The notes below the pieces were generated by a model. That model saw only the letters and a program-made list of their open reading frames with translations, had not been told where the DNA came from and ran no database searches. Made by a program: the position numbers and the translations under genes. Shown in pieces: positions 1 through 9,000 of a stretch of DNA of 23,244 nt (within the stretch, counting starts at the first letter, position 1; every line of letters starts with the position of its first letter). This DNA comes from Bacteroidales bacterium (GTDB taxonomy: Bacteria > Bacteroidota > Bacteroidia > Bacteroidales > UBA932), in NCBI GenBank assembly GCA_016283985.1, contig JAEENZ010000010.1, forward strand, positions 1 to 23,244. The letters run 5' to 3'.

Positions 1-179
<179 letters not shown>

Positions 180-198
180 GGTTGTGATCCAATACCTT

Positions 199-240
199 TC
201 AGCCTCCCGGCGGGTTTTCCCACGGGAGGCTGATTTTTTT
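199..240 (+). terminator. Rho-independent terminator after rpoC
   Basis: A perfect 11-bp stem, TCAGCCTCCCG (199-209) pairing with CGGGAGGCTGA (223-233), encloses a 13-nt loop. Seven T residues (234-240) follow at once. This is a textbook intrinsic terminator 20 nt after the rpoC stop codon. The 3' arm and T-run are shared with a second copy at 21961-22001, where the 5' arm is imperfect. Confidence 0.92.
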
Positions 241-261
241 GCCGTAAAAAGATTATATTTG
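205..261 (+). repeat. Intergenic direct repeat, left copy (terminator plus promoter module)
   Basis: Bases 205-261 match 21967-22022 with a single 1-nt indel and one substitution, both in the T-run. The repeat covers the loop and 3' arm of the terminator and the complete downstream promoter element. The two copies flank the PUL, fic and the GH89 gene; recombination between them would join rpoC directly to the SIMPL-domain gene. Confidence 0.9.
254..261 (+). promoter_or_regulatory. Bacteroidetes-type promoter (-7 element) for the sigma factor gene
   Basis: TATATTTG matches the Bacteroidetes -7 consensus TAnnTTTG exactly. It is preceded by TTTG (238-241), but that is only 12 nt upstream, shorter than the usual spacing for the -33 element, so the -33 assignment is weak. 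Transcription would begin near 267-269, leaving a leader of about 23 nt before the GTG start at 291. An identical element precedes the SIMPL-domain gene. Confidence 0.65.
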
Positions 262-290
262 CGGATAGGATAAAAGAAACGGGGCGGAGT

Positions 291-824
291 GTGAAAAACG
301 ACGAAAAAAAACTCATAAAAGGCTTGAAAAAGGGGGATTATGACTGTTATCAGTCTCTCTTTCGCCTTTACTATGGCAAGTTCGTCAATTTCGTAGACTG
401 TATCATAAAAGATAGGGCTGCCGCCGAAGATATAGTCCAGGAGTCCTTTATAAAGGTATTTAGAAACAGGGAGCAGCTGCAGGAGGGCCAGTCCATCGAA
501 AACTATATCTATGTCATCACCAAGAGACTGATGCTCAATTATATCCGGGACCGCAAGAAACGCCGCACTATCGATTTTTCGGAGATTAAAGACAGTATTC
601 AGGAGGCGTGGGGCGTAGAGGATCTTGCCTTTGCGATAGAGTCCAGATCAAAAATACAGTCGGTAGTGTCTAAAATGCCGGCACAGCGGCAGAAGGTTTA
701 TTTGCTGAGCCGCGAAAAAGGCCTGAGCAACAAGGAGATCGCCGATCGCCTGGGACTTTCGGTACGCACTGTTGACAGGCATATCGCCCTGGCGCTTGCA
801 CAAATCCGTGACATTTTTTCATAG
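291..824 (+). CDS. ECF-type RNA polymerase sigma factor (Bacteroidetes PUL type)
   Basis: A 177-residue extracytoplasmic-function sigma factor that would direct core RNA polymerase to the PUL promoters. Region 2 is seen at about residues 20-65 (YYGKFVNFVD, AAAEDIVQESFIKVF), where the -10 element is recognised. Region 4 is at about 125-175, with a helix-turn-helix in NKEIADRLGLSVRTVDRHI. The start is GTG at 291; there is no in-frame ATG nearby upstream, and the leader begins at the promoter at 254-261. Such factors are normally encoded beside a FecR-like anti-sigma protein and SusC/SusD genes. Here the FecR-like gene (5134-6066) is 4.3 kb downstream, with three ORFs between. The sigma factor is probably held inactive by FecR until SusC senses substrate. 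Confidence 0.9.
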   Translation: MKNDEKKLIKGLKKGDYDCYQSLFRLYYGKFVNFVDCIIKDRAAAEDIVQESFIKVFRNREQLQEGQSIENYIYVITKRLMLNYIRDRKKRRTIDFSEIKDSIQEAWGVEDLAFAIESRSKIQSVVSKMPAQRQKVYLLSREKGLSNKEIADRLGLSVRTVDRHIALALAQIRDIFS

Positions 825-877
825 GACGATTGAGTAATTGTCCGCGCTCGCGTGTTCTTTATGTATAAGTAAAGAAC
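824..877 (+). promoter_or_regulatory. Two consecutive hairpins between the sigma factor and the first lyase-like gene
   Basis: The 64-nt gap holds two dyads. The first is GGACGATT (824-831), loop GAGT, AATTGTCC (836-843): eight pairs with one G-T. The second is GTTCTTTA (854-861), 8-nt spacer, TAAAGAAC (870-877): eight perfect pairs, ending 11 nt before the ATG at 889. Neither is followed by a T-run, so they are poor terminators. They could be operator dyads or RNA structures controlling the downstream gene; no clear TAnnTTTG element is visible in the gap. Confidence 0.5.
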
Positions 878-888
878 CGCAGCGTATC

Positions 889-2925
889 ATGTCACTGAAA
901 CTATCATTTACAGCTCTTGCCGTTTCCGGCCTTTTTTTATCCGTCTCATGCCAAAAAGATGTCTGTGAAGACAAAGAAGCAGAGCCATTGGAGTTTAGGG
1001 AACTTCCCACTCTCACGGTAAAGTCCGATCCCGGAAGGGCGTCCTCTTTGTGGACCGCTGTCTACAACAGCGAAGACGGTTTTGACACCACCCAGTATTT
1101 CGACTTCATTATTGAAGCGGGCGAAGTCGGAGGATGGGACGAGAGTGATATACGCTGGGCCATTGAGAAGTTCGCTTCCGTCCAGGTACAAACCGGTGAG
1201 CAGATCGGGCGTGTGCCGAGATATCTCAAAGACGGGGCGCAGGATTATTCGGACGCAAACAACATCGAGTTTGCCCTGCAGCTGGCATCCGTAGCGCTGA
1301 TACGTTATTACCCGACCTGGTCGGACGAAACCAAAGCCGCCTTTGACGGCTTTGTAGACAAGGCGGTCAATGCACTGTGGAAACACGACAATGTCGCAGT
1401 CACATATTCCAACATCTATCTTATGCACGTCTGGAATCTTGTGGCTCTCGGCGAAAACCTTGATCCGGAGCGAACTTGGGGTGCAGGGTTGGATCTGACT
1501 CCGGCTACGATTGCGGCGAAGGGATATGAGTGTCTGGATACATACTATGCCCAAACGGCCGCTTACGGCTTCCACGAGCACAACAGTCCGACATATACCG
1601 GCGTGCAGATGGAGTGTATAGGATTCATCTGCAACTTTATGAAAAATGCTTCGGCCCTGGCCAAGGCGACCAAAATCAGGGACCTCTACTCTGTGATGAT
1701 GGCCGCCAATTATTACACTCCGGCTTCGACACTCTCGGGAGCTATGTCCCGCTGCTATTACAGAGGAGCGAGCGGAGGCAATATCGACCAGATGGCCAAG
1801 GGGATGCTGTCCGGGACTGGCATGTATGCGTACAAGCAACTCGCCGCCTGGACTTTGAACGCAAAAAACAAGCGTATCAATGCAGAGTACCCGAGGATGG
1901 TGTCGTATATATTCGGGGACGAGACTGCCACATACAATGACGGTAAGCAGTACTATGCGATGAACAGTATGAATTACGTAGACAAGTATTACTGCGTGAG
2001 CAGCGGAGGTCATCACTACACCGGCAACGGTACCGAAAAGCAGATTAACATAATCGTCCGTACCGACAGTCATCCATACAATGTAAATATCGCCCATTAT
2101 ATGGAGGGCCGGGGCGACCCTTACGGGTTCCTTCCCGGGACCTATTCCCACGTCTGGACGTGCTACAGGGACGCCTTCGCGAGGGCCCAGCACGACAACC
2201 AGATTGTTTTCCTTGAGGCCGGCAACGGGCGGGACAATCCAAACGCCACCAATCTTGCGTCACATTTCTTGATCCCAAAGACCAATGTTGATGAATTATG
2301 GGTTGATGACACCCAGGTAACGGACTGGACATCCGAGCCGTCCGGAAGCTGTTTCTTTATCAAGATCGACGACGTGGTTGTATCTATCCGGTTTTTGTAC
2401 GGATTTGACAAAACAGGTGCAAGCGTAACACACACGTTGTACGATGACAGCGGTACCGGCACCCGTAATTATTATGTCTTGAATGACGGCACCCACACCG
2501 CCGCACGCATCAGTACCGTCCTTAATGAGAATAAGCCGGTTGCTGGAGATGCTCCGGCGGGTGTGGCGGTATGGCTGAGGGCTGATGACTGTATCATCAC
2601 GCCATCCAGGTTCGCCAGGCTCCGCAAACAGGTGAAGGAGGCCTCCGTATCGGTCCCTGCCCAGAAATCATTTGCCAGTGGCGACAGCTTTGCCTGCTAT
2701 GTGGACACCCCCGAGGGCGTCCGCCTCGGTATAAGCGGGACATTCGGCAGGAAACACTACTATAACAGGTATATATACAATGACACAGACCCCGAGTATT
2801 TAGAAGCAAGTAACTGGTATTTCTCTCAGAATGAGGCCTGGGGCAACAGTACTGATTTCTCCAACTTCTGTGAGGCCTTCTTCTCCATCAATGGCTGGGA
2901 CGAGGGTAAATACATATTCAAGTAA
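889..2925 (+). CDS. Putative polysaccharide lyase-like lipoprotein (family unassigned), copy 1
   Basis: A 678-residue lipoprotein. The frame is open from 838, but ATG at 889 gives a proper lipoprotein signal with lipobox LSVSC and Cys21, followed by QKDVCEDKE, an acidic stretch typical of surface-exposed Bacteroidetes lipoproteins. The first half is helical, with motifs such as NNIEFALQLA, HEHNSPTYTG (229-238) and SRCYYRG (287-293). The second half starts near GHHYTGNGTEK (374-384) and is rich in beta-type sequence. This layout suggests an alpha-toroid plus beta-sandwich polysaccharide lyase, and its neighbours include a GH105-type hydrolase that acts on lyase products. I cannot assign a CAZy family. 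It is about half identical to 11103-13109, so one arose by duplication. His, Tyr and Arg residues of the motifs named are candidate catalytic residues (inference). It could also be a non-lyase toroid enzyme. Confidence 0.6.
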   Translation: MSLKLSFTALAVSGLFLSVSCQKDVCEDKEAEPLEFRELPTLTVKSDPGRASSLWTAVYNSEDGFDTTQYFDFIIEAGEVGGWDESDIRWAIEKFASVQVQTGEQIGRVPRYLKDGAQDYSDANNIEFALQLASVALIRYYPTWSDETKAAFDGFVDKAVNALWKHDNVAVTYSNIYLMHVWNLVALGENLDPERTWGAGLDLTPATIAAKGYECLDTYYAQTAAYGFHEHNSPTYTGVQMECIGFICNFMKNASALAKATKIRDLYSVMMAANYYTPASTLSGAMSRCYYRGASGGNIDQMAKGMLSGTGMYAYKQLAAWTLNAKNKRINAEYPRMVSYIFGDETATYNDGKQYYAMNSMNYVDKYYCVSSGGHHYTGNGTEKQINIIVRTDSHPYNVNIAHYMEGRGDPYGFLPGTYSHVWTCYRDAFARAQHDNQIVFLEAGNGRDNPNATNLASHFLIPKTNVDELWVDDTQVTDWTSEPSGSCFFIKIDDVVVSIRFLYGFDKTGASVTHTLYDDSGTGTRNYYVLNDGTHTAARISTVLNENKPVAGDAPAGVAVWLRADDCIITPSRFARLRKQVKEASVSVPAQKSFASGDSFACYVDTPEGVRLGISGTFGRKHYYNRYIYNDTDPEYLEASNWYFSQNEAWGNSTDFSNFCEAFFSINGWDEGKYIFK

Positions 2926-2962
2926 GATACATAACTATATATTAATCACATTATTAACGACC

Positions 2963-2970
2963 TATTTTCG
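2963..2970 (+). promoter_or_regulatory. Possible internal promoter before the fimbrillin/FISUMP gene
   Basis: TATTTTCG differs from the -7 consensus TAnnTTTG at one base. It lies in a 50-nt AT-rich gap, by far the largest gap inside the run of genes from 889 to 18577. It is only 5 nt before the ATG, so it would give an almost leaderless transcript. Weak. Confidence 0.22.
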
Positions 2971-2975
2971 CTTTT

Positions 2976-4985
2976 ATGAAAAAGATTGGACTGTTTTTAC
3001 TGATCTTCTCTCTGGCGGCCTGCTCTAAGGAGAAAGGCCCTGAGACTCCGGAAACCGGGAAAGAAGGCAACTTTACCCTTGTGACGTCGATGCAGGAATT
3101 TACAAAGACCGAGCTCTGCGCTTGCAAGGAAATCAACTGGAAGTCCGGTGATGCCATCAGCGTGTGGGAAAAGGACAATGCGCTAAACTCCAATGTCAAG
3201 TTCGGGGTGATTGCCGCTTCCGTCGGGACCAGCACCGGTAAATTCTCCGGCACTCTGACTCCGGCGGGCACGCCGTTCTCCCTTTATGCGGTTTATCCGT
3301 ATTCTTCGTCGTACGGTGACGATCCGACAAATGTTTCCCTGAGCATCCCTACGGAAATCAGCCAGACTACAGAAATCAACGACATCGTCGGAGTGAGCGA
3401 CTTTATGGTCGGGCATAGCGACGACACTCAGTACGACAGCGGCGAGGGCGCATACAAGATGCTGTTCCACCATCCCTTGGCCTTTATTCATTTCAAGATA
3501 GACGGCCGCGACTGTGTGTACAGGGAGGCTACGATGAAGTCCTTGACGATGACCGCCGATGTGGCGTTTGTGGGAGGTGTGACGCTTAACTGTGAGACGG
3601 GTGAGATCGTATCATCAGAGACCGGTGACGGGGGCAAGACTCTTATCATCAATTACCCCAATACTGCCGACCTGAGCGATGTCCAGACCGCTTGGGCCGC
3701 TATCAATCCGGTGGATCTCACTGATGCAAACTGTCATTTCGTACTCGAGATGACCAATGGTCAGAAAGTCACCTTCACGGTCAACCCCAAGCTCTTGTCT
3801 TCGCAGGGATTGTATCTGTTTGAGTTCAAGGATATTGATGCCAAGATAGCGGCAGGGAAGGGCGTCCCCACGTACGTCAGCCTGCTAGACGCGAATTATA
3901 GCTACGCCAGGGCTAACTGCTACATAGTATCTGAGGGCGGTTACTATAAGTTCCCCGCCCAGAAGGTCGACAAGACCAATGTATTTGCAGGATCACAACC
4001 TTATACTGATGGTTACAGGGCCAACTGGCTGTGGGCGACCGGGACTGAGTCCAAGGTAAGCGGAGTAGGTATAGGCGACAGCGGTAACATCAACTTCAGA
4101 GTTGAGCCGGCCTCCAATGGCAATAGCGTAATAGTCTTGTGCGATTCGGAGAATAAGGTGGTCTGGAGCTGGCATATCTGGTGTACTACCGAGGACCCCT
4201 TGACACCGACGCATTACGGACGCAATGATGCCTGGCTGATGACAGATCGTAATCTTGGAGCACTTTCTAATGCGCAGGCGGATGCGAACTCTTACGGGCT
4301 GATGTATCAATGGGGTCGCAAGGATCCCTTCCCCGGTCCCGGAGTGGTCGGAAGCAATGTATCCGCCAAAGAGTCCGCTGCATGGGGAGACAAGACACAG
4401 AACTATGTGTTTAATTCAGAGCTTTCTGCTGTAGCAACTGCATTCTCGTCGGTACGTAACTCTGTTGCCGGAGCTGCCGATGGTGGGGAAATAGCGTATT
4501 CAACAGCCCATCCGACGACCAATATACATTACTATGCTAACACTGGGACAACAGCCTGCACCAATACCTGGTTGTACAATCTGTCTCAGTCGGATGCACT
4601 GAAACTATGGAACAGCACTAACGGCAGAGATGGAAAAACCAATTATGATCCGTGCCCACCAGGATATATTGTGCCTGTTACCAATACTTATGCGTGGTAC
4701 ACTCTCTGGAATTCAAATGTAGCTTGGGAAACTGATTCAAACTTGTCAGGAGTAGTATTCAATGCAGGCGCATCCAATACCTCATACTATCCTGCTGTTG
4801 GATTCCGGGCTTCAGGACAGTTAAATAATGTTGGCTATTCGTCGTACTATTGGGCCGGCAATGCCGTGGTCGACGGAACGGCGCTGGCTGGTTATAGCCT
4901 GGGTAATTATGGTCGGACAAAATTCAGCAATGGTCAGAAAAGCCAGACACAATGGGCACTTCCTGTGCGTTGTATGAAAATCTAA
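2976..4985 (+). CDS. Fimbrillin-like / FISUMP-domain surface lipoprotein
   Basis: A 669-residue lipoprotein: signal peptide ending in lipobox LAAC (Cys16) followed by SKEKGPETPE. Residues of about 30-290 resemble the Bacteroidetes fimbrillin fold, with NWKSGDAISVWE, YAVYPYSSS and LFHHPLAFIHFKI typical of that family. Residues of about 380-669 form a FISUMP (Fibrobacter succinogenes major paralogous) domain, with DRNLGA at 424-429, YQWGRKDPFP, NYDPCPPGYIVP, GFRASGQL and the ending PVRCMKI. Such proteins sit on the cell surface, probably as adhesins or glycan-binding proteins; no enzyme activity is expected. It lies between the lyase-like gene and fecR, splitting the usual sigma/anti-sigma pair. 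Its last 600 bases look richer in A and T than the neighbours, which may mean a swapped domain. Confidence 0.8.
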   Translation: MKKIGLFLLIFSLAACSKEKGPETPETGKEGNFTLVTSMQEFTKTELCACKEINWKSGDAISVWEKDNALNSNVKFGVIAASVGTSTGKFSGTLTPAGTPFSLYAVYPYSSSYGDDPTNVSLSIPTEISQTTEINDIVGVSDFMVGHSDDTQYDSGEGAYKMLFHHPLAFIHFKIDGRDCVYREATMKSLTMTADVAFVGGVTLNCETGEIVSSETGDGGKTLIINYPNTADLSDVQTAWAAINPVDLTDANCHFVLEMTNGQKVTFTVNPKLLSSQGLYLFEFKDIDAKIAAGKGVPTYVSLLDANYSYARANCYIVSEGGYYKFPAQKVDKTNVFAGSQPYTDGYRANWLWATGTESKVSGVGIGDSGNINFRVEPASNGNSVIVLCDSENKVVWSWHIWCTTEDPLTPTHYGRNDAWLMTDRNLGALSNAQADANSYGLMYQWGRKDPFPGPGVVGSNVSAKESAAWGDKTQNYVFNSELSAVATAFSSVRNSVAGAADGGEIAYSTAHPTTNIHYYANTGTTACTNTWLYNLSQSDALKLWNSTNGRDGKTNYDPCPPGYIVPVTNTYAWYTLWNSNVAWETDSNLSGVVFNAGASNTSYYPAVGFRASGQLNNVGYSSYYWAGNAVVDGTALAGYSLGNYGRTKFSNGQKSQTQWALPVRCMKI

Positions 4986-4996
4986 TATTGAATGAT

Positions 4997-5128
4997 ATGA
5001 AAAAAAATACCAACTACACGGCTCCAATAATGAAATCCGTTTCTATTGAATCTTCAGTAATTTGTACTTCATTCAATAATATTGTAACTTTGACCGACAA
5101 TCTTGACACCGACAGTCTTGATTGGTAA
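4997..5128 (+). CDS. Small protein, 43 residues, upstream of fecR
   Basis: An ATG at 4997, 11 nt after the fimbrillin/FISUMP stop, opens 43 codons ending at TAA 5126-5128, only 5 nt before the fecR ATG. The peptide begins MKKNTNYTAPIMKSVSIES and ends NLDTDSLDW, with two cysteine-free ends, one Cys near residue 24 and an acidic tail. Short peptides beginning MKK-x-Y-x-x-P with an acidic end are common near fimbrillin and PUL genes in Bacteroidetes; their function is unknown to me. Tight spacing on both sides supports translation as part of the operon. It is AT-rich compared with its neighbours. No signal peptide or membrane segment is visible. An internal ATG at 5030 is an alternative start. 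Confidence 0.55.
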   Translation: MKKNTNYTAPIMKSVSIESSVICTSFNNIVTLTDNLDTDSLDW

Positions 5129-5133
5129 GCACT

Positions 5134-6066
5134 ATGACGGAAAGAGATGACAAGTTTTGCGATTGGCTGATTGAGGGCGAGGACAAGCCTGAGGTCGATG
5201 CTGTCCTGCACAAGATATATTCCTCTTGTGCAGACGGCTCGCGATCCGATGCCGAAAAGGGCTTTGCCAGATTTGCTCAAAGCGCCGGACTTACTCCGCC
5301 TCCGCGCCGTATGGCGAAGGTCGGGAACTGGGCCTTGAGGGCTGCCGCGGTCCTGATACTCCCTGTCATCGGCTTGTGCGTATGGTCTTTGAGCAGGACT
5401 TTCTCGGCTGAGAGCGAGTGGCTGCAGGTCGCGACCTCATATGCGGAAACCAGCCGGGTCACATTGCCGGACGGCTCTACAGCCTTGCTCAGCCCTTGCA
5501 GCCAGTTGTTTTATCCTGAAGAGTTTAAAGGGCGTCAACGCAAGGTAATACTTGTCGGCGAGGCCTTTATGGATGTCACCAAGGATAAACGCAGGCAATT
5601 TGTGGTCAGTACGGGCAATATGAGCGTCATCGTGCACGGCACCAAATTTAATGTCAGCTCTTTCCCTGATAATGAAGAAGATGAAGTGGCCCTTGTAGAA
5701 GGGTCTGTCGAGATGAGTTTCCCGGAGAAAGAAAGTTCCGTCTTTCTTTCTCCAGGGGACCTTGTCAAATATGACAGGAATACCGGGACGGTACAGCGGC
5801 GTACTTTTGCGGCAAATTATTTTGAAGAAGTCGTAAGCCTTGGCGGCTTGCAGTTCCGCAATACGCCCCTGTCCGATATCGCCTCCACCCTTGGCAGGAA
5901 ATACAATGTAAATATAGTTATACAAGACCAGGACCTGGCGTCCGAACGTTATTACGCCTCTTTTATTAACCAGGAGGACGTCAAAACCATTCTCGAGGCC
6001 CTGAATACCGGCAACCACTTCCTCATTTCTCAAAAGGACAGTATCTTTTACATTACAAAAAAATAG
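5134..6066 (+). CDS. FecR-family anti-sigma factor
   Basis: A 310-residue inner-membrane regulator that would bind the ECF sigma factor in the cytoplasm and the STN domain of SusC in the periplasm. Residues 1-65 are the cytoplasmic anti-sigma part. A single membrane helix spans about 67-90 (ALRAAAVLILPVIGLCVW). The FecR domain follows (VTLPDGSTALLSPCSQL, GEAFMDVTKDKRRQFVVSTG, VIVHGTKFNVSSF, VALVEGSVEM), and the C-terminal DUF4974-like part has GLQFRNTPLSDIASTLGRKYNV. The frame is open from 5122, but ATG at 5134 gives the natural N-terminus and avoids overlap with the small ORF. Eight nucleotides separate it from the SusC gene. Its partner sigma factor is unusually far away (291-824). Confidence 0.92.
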   Translation: MTERDDKFCDWLIEGEDKPEVDAVLHKIYSSCADGSRSDAEKGFARFAQSAGLTPPPRRMAKVGNWALRAAAVLILPVIGLCVWSLSRTFSAESEWLQVATSYAETSRVTLPDGSTALLSPCSQLFYPEEFKGRQRKVILVGEAFMDVTKDKRRQFVVSTGNMSVIVHGTKFNVSSFPDNEEDEVALVEGSVEMSFPEKESSVFLSPGDLVKYDRNTGTVQRRTFAANYFEEVVSLGGLQFRNTPLSDIASTLGRKYNVNIVIQDQDLASERYYASFINQEDVKTILEALNTGNHFLISQKDSIFYITKK

Positions 6067-6074
6067 TCAAATAA

Positions 6075-9000
6075 ATGAGGCTGAACAGAAAGTATGGGCT
6101 GCGATTTATATCGCTGTCTGTCCTCGTTACATTATGCATTCAGGTCTCAGGGCAGAATATCACGTTGAATCTGCGCAACACTCCTGTCAGCAGGGCCGTG
6201 ACGGAGATTCAAAAGATGTACGGCTATTCTGTCGTGATTAAATCTGAAGGGATCGACCTGTCCAGACAGGTTTCCGTGAATGCAGAAAACGAGGACCTCA
6301 AAACAGTACTAGCCAAACTGTTTGAGGGTCAGGACGTCGTAATCGACGTAAACGGCAATAATGTCTTTATCTCCAAAAGACAAACACCGCCCCTCGATGA
6401 GGGGAAGCCGGCTTTTGTCGTCAAAGGAGTAGTCAGAGATGAGACGGGAGAGCCTTTGATCGGTGCCGGGATTACTATAAATGGCCGCTCCGGCGTGGGT
6501 GCGATTACCGATATAGATGGACGATATGAGATCGATGCCGATCCGAAAGACGTATTGACGGTCTCTTATCTCGGCTACAAGAGTGTTGAGCGGCCGGTGG
6601 CCGGCAAGAGGAACATTGATTTCACTCTGGAGCCTGACAATGAGTTTCTGGAAGCTACCGTAGTGGTGGGTTACGGCACTCAGAAGAAAGTCAATCTGTC
6701 CGGAGCTGTCACGGCGGTCAATATGGAAGAGACTTCCGAAATAAGGGCCGTCACAAACTTGTCTTCGGGTCTGCAGGGTGTAGCGTCAGGCTTGCTCGCC
6801 CAGCAGTCTTCGGGCGAGCCCGGAAGTGATGGGGCGTCCGTGACGATACGTGGCCTCGGCACACTCAACAGTAGTTCGCCCCTGGTGGTAATAGACGGCA
6901 TTGTGGGCTCTTTGTCAGACGTGAACCCACAGGACGTGGCGTCGATGTCTGTGCTCAAAGACGCCGCATCCTCTGCCATATATGGCTCCAGAGCTGCTAA
7001 TGGAGTAATCCTGATTACCACAAAATCCGGCAAAGAGGGACAGTCTAAGGTTACATACAACGTAAAAGCGGGCTGGCAGCAGGTCGCTATCCCTATCGAG
7101 GTGGTAAGTGATTACGTCACTTATATGAACACCATGAATCAGGCGGCCCAAAACGCCGGAGCGGTTCCTTATTTCGGCCAGGAAATAATTGATGAGTGGG
7201 CGGCCAATTCCGGGACTGATGAGGTATATAGCAATACCGATTGGTTCAATGAGGTGTTCAGGCCTTCTTTCTTCCAGGAGCATGGTGTACAGATGTCCGG
7301 GGGCGGGAAATCTGTCAATTATCTGATTTCGCTTGGTTATATGCAGAACGACGGTACTATGAAGGGTACCGGGTACAAGCGCTATTCGGTACGCTCCAAC
7401 GTAGGTGCCGATGTCACTCCCTGGCTTCATATGACGGCAAACATCAACGGCTATTATGGCCGCAAGGATGCGTTGGAGATTGCGACTGTGATGTCATCTG
7501 TGAGCAACGCGTCTCCCGGCACTCTGCCCATCAGCTCGGACGGCCGCTTCGGAGGTGAGTGGGCTCCTGGAGGAAATGTACAGGCCAACAACATCTTCGC
7601 GGCGAATGCCGGATATGACAGACTCCAATCAACGTATAAGATGCAGGGGAAGCTGGGTATGGATATAACCATCCTGCCCAATTTGGTATGGCACAACAAT
7701 GCCGCTGCATCCGGTGAGTTTTATGTGCTGAAGCAGATGAACTACCCGAATGTGGAGGTCTGGGACCTGAAAAACAATGCGGTCCTGCTGCGGACGGGTA
7801 CTACTTCCAACCAGCTAACCGAACAGAACAGTCTGGATTATACCCTGATGCTGGACTCGTTCCTCAATTGGGACATACTCCCCAAAATACAAAACCACAA
7901 CCTGTCGCTCACGGCCGGATACAACCAGGAGTACCGCAGGTATCATTACACCTATGCCCAGGCGCTTGATGTGCTGAGCGCATCCACTCCTACGATGGAT
8001 GCCGCGGCTACTCCGTCTACGATGAAAGGAAACAGCACGGACAATGCCGTGCGCTCGGTATTCGGACGTATAAATTATGACTGGAAGGGCCGTTATATCT
8101 TTGAGGCCAACGCCCGTGCGGACGGTTCGTCGAGATTTGCTCCGGGCCACCGCTGGGGCTTCTTCCCGTCGTTCTCCGGGGCCTGGAGGATTTCTCAGGA
8201 GCCTTGGTTTCGCTCTTCCTGGATTGACAATCTCAAGTTGAGGGGGTCTTGGGGCCGACTCGGCAACAATGCCGTCGGCGACTATGCTACGCAGCTGCTG
8301 TATGAGAGGCAGGTGTACGTTTTTGACGGCAAGACCATTCCCGGCGTGGGGATTTCGGCCATTGTAAACGATGACTTGACTTGGGAAACGACCACGATGA
8401 CTGATGTCGGTTTGGATTTCAGTGCTTTCAAGGGACGCCTGGAATGGACACTGGATCTGTACGACAAGCAGACCGATGATATCCTCATCAGGGCCGCCAT
8501 TCCCGGTGTTTTCGGCCGGCTTGATGCTCCTTATGAGAACGCCGGTGTTGTACGCAACAGGGGGTTTGATACCGAGTTTTCCTGGAAGGGAAACATAGGT
8601 AGAGACTTCACTTATGGCATATCCGGTAACTGGTCTTTTGTGCGCAACAAGGTCCTTAAATACCACGGGGATGTCCCTACCTACTCGGGACAGAGGATAT
8701 TGCTCGAGGGATATAGCATATATGATTATTACGTCCGGGAAGTTGAATGCATTGCAACCCAGGAGAAGATAGATCAAATGCTTGCCGACGGTTATGTGTT
8801 TTACCCCTCGACGCCCCAGCCGGGAGATTTTATATACAAGGACCAGCAAAAGTCCGGCGAGATAGGCCACAAAATCATAAATGATGACGACAGGGTAATC
8901 AAAGGGCACAGCTACCCGAGTCACTTTTTCGGCCTCAATCTAAGTGCTGGCTGGAAGGGCATAGACCTGTCTGTGCTGCTGAGCGGCGTGGCAGGGATAA

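Noticed and set aside
838..888. Upstream extension of the first lyase-like protein from TTG at 838
   Set aside because: It would place 17 residues before the lipoprotein signal and run through the hairpin region. ATG at 889 gives a proper signal peptide.
946..2193. Long minus-strand ORF of 415 codons opposite the first lyase-like gene
   Set aside because: It is the antisense shadow of a clear lipoprotein gene. It has no recognisable domain, and its conserved counterpart frame is on the + strand.
7815..8924. Minus-strand ORF of 369 codons opposite susC
   Set aside because: It lies wholly inside the SusC barrel coding region, with no family signature.
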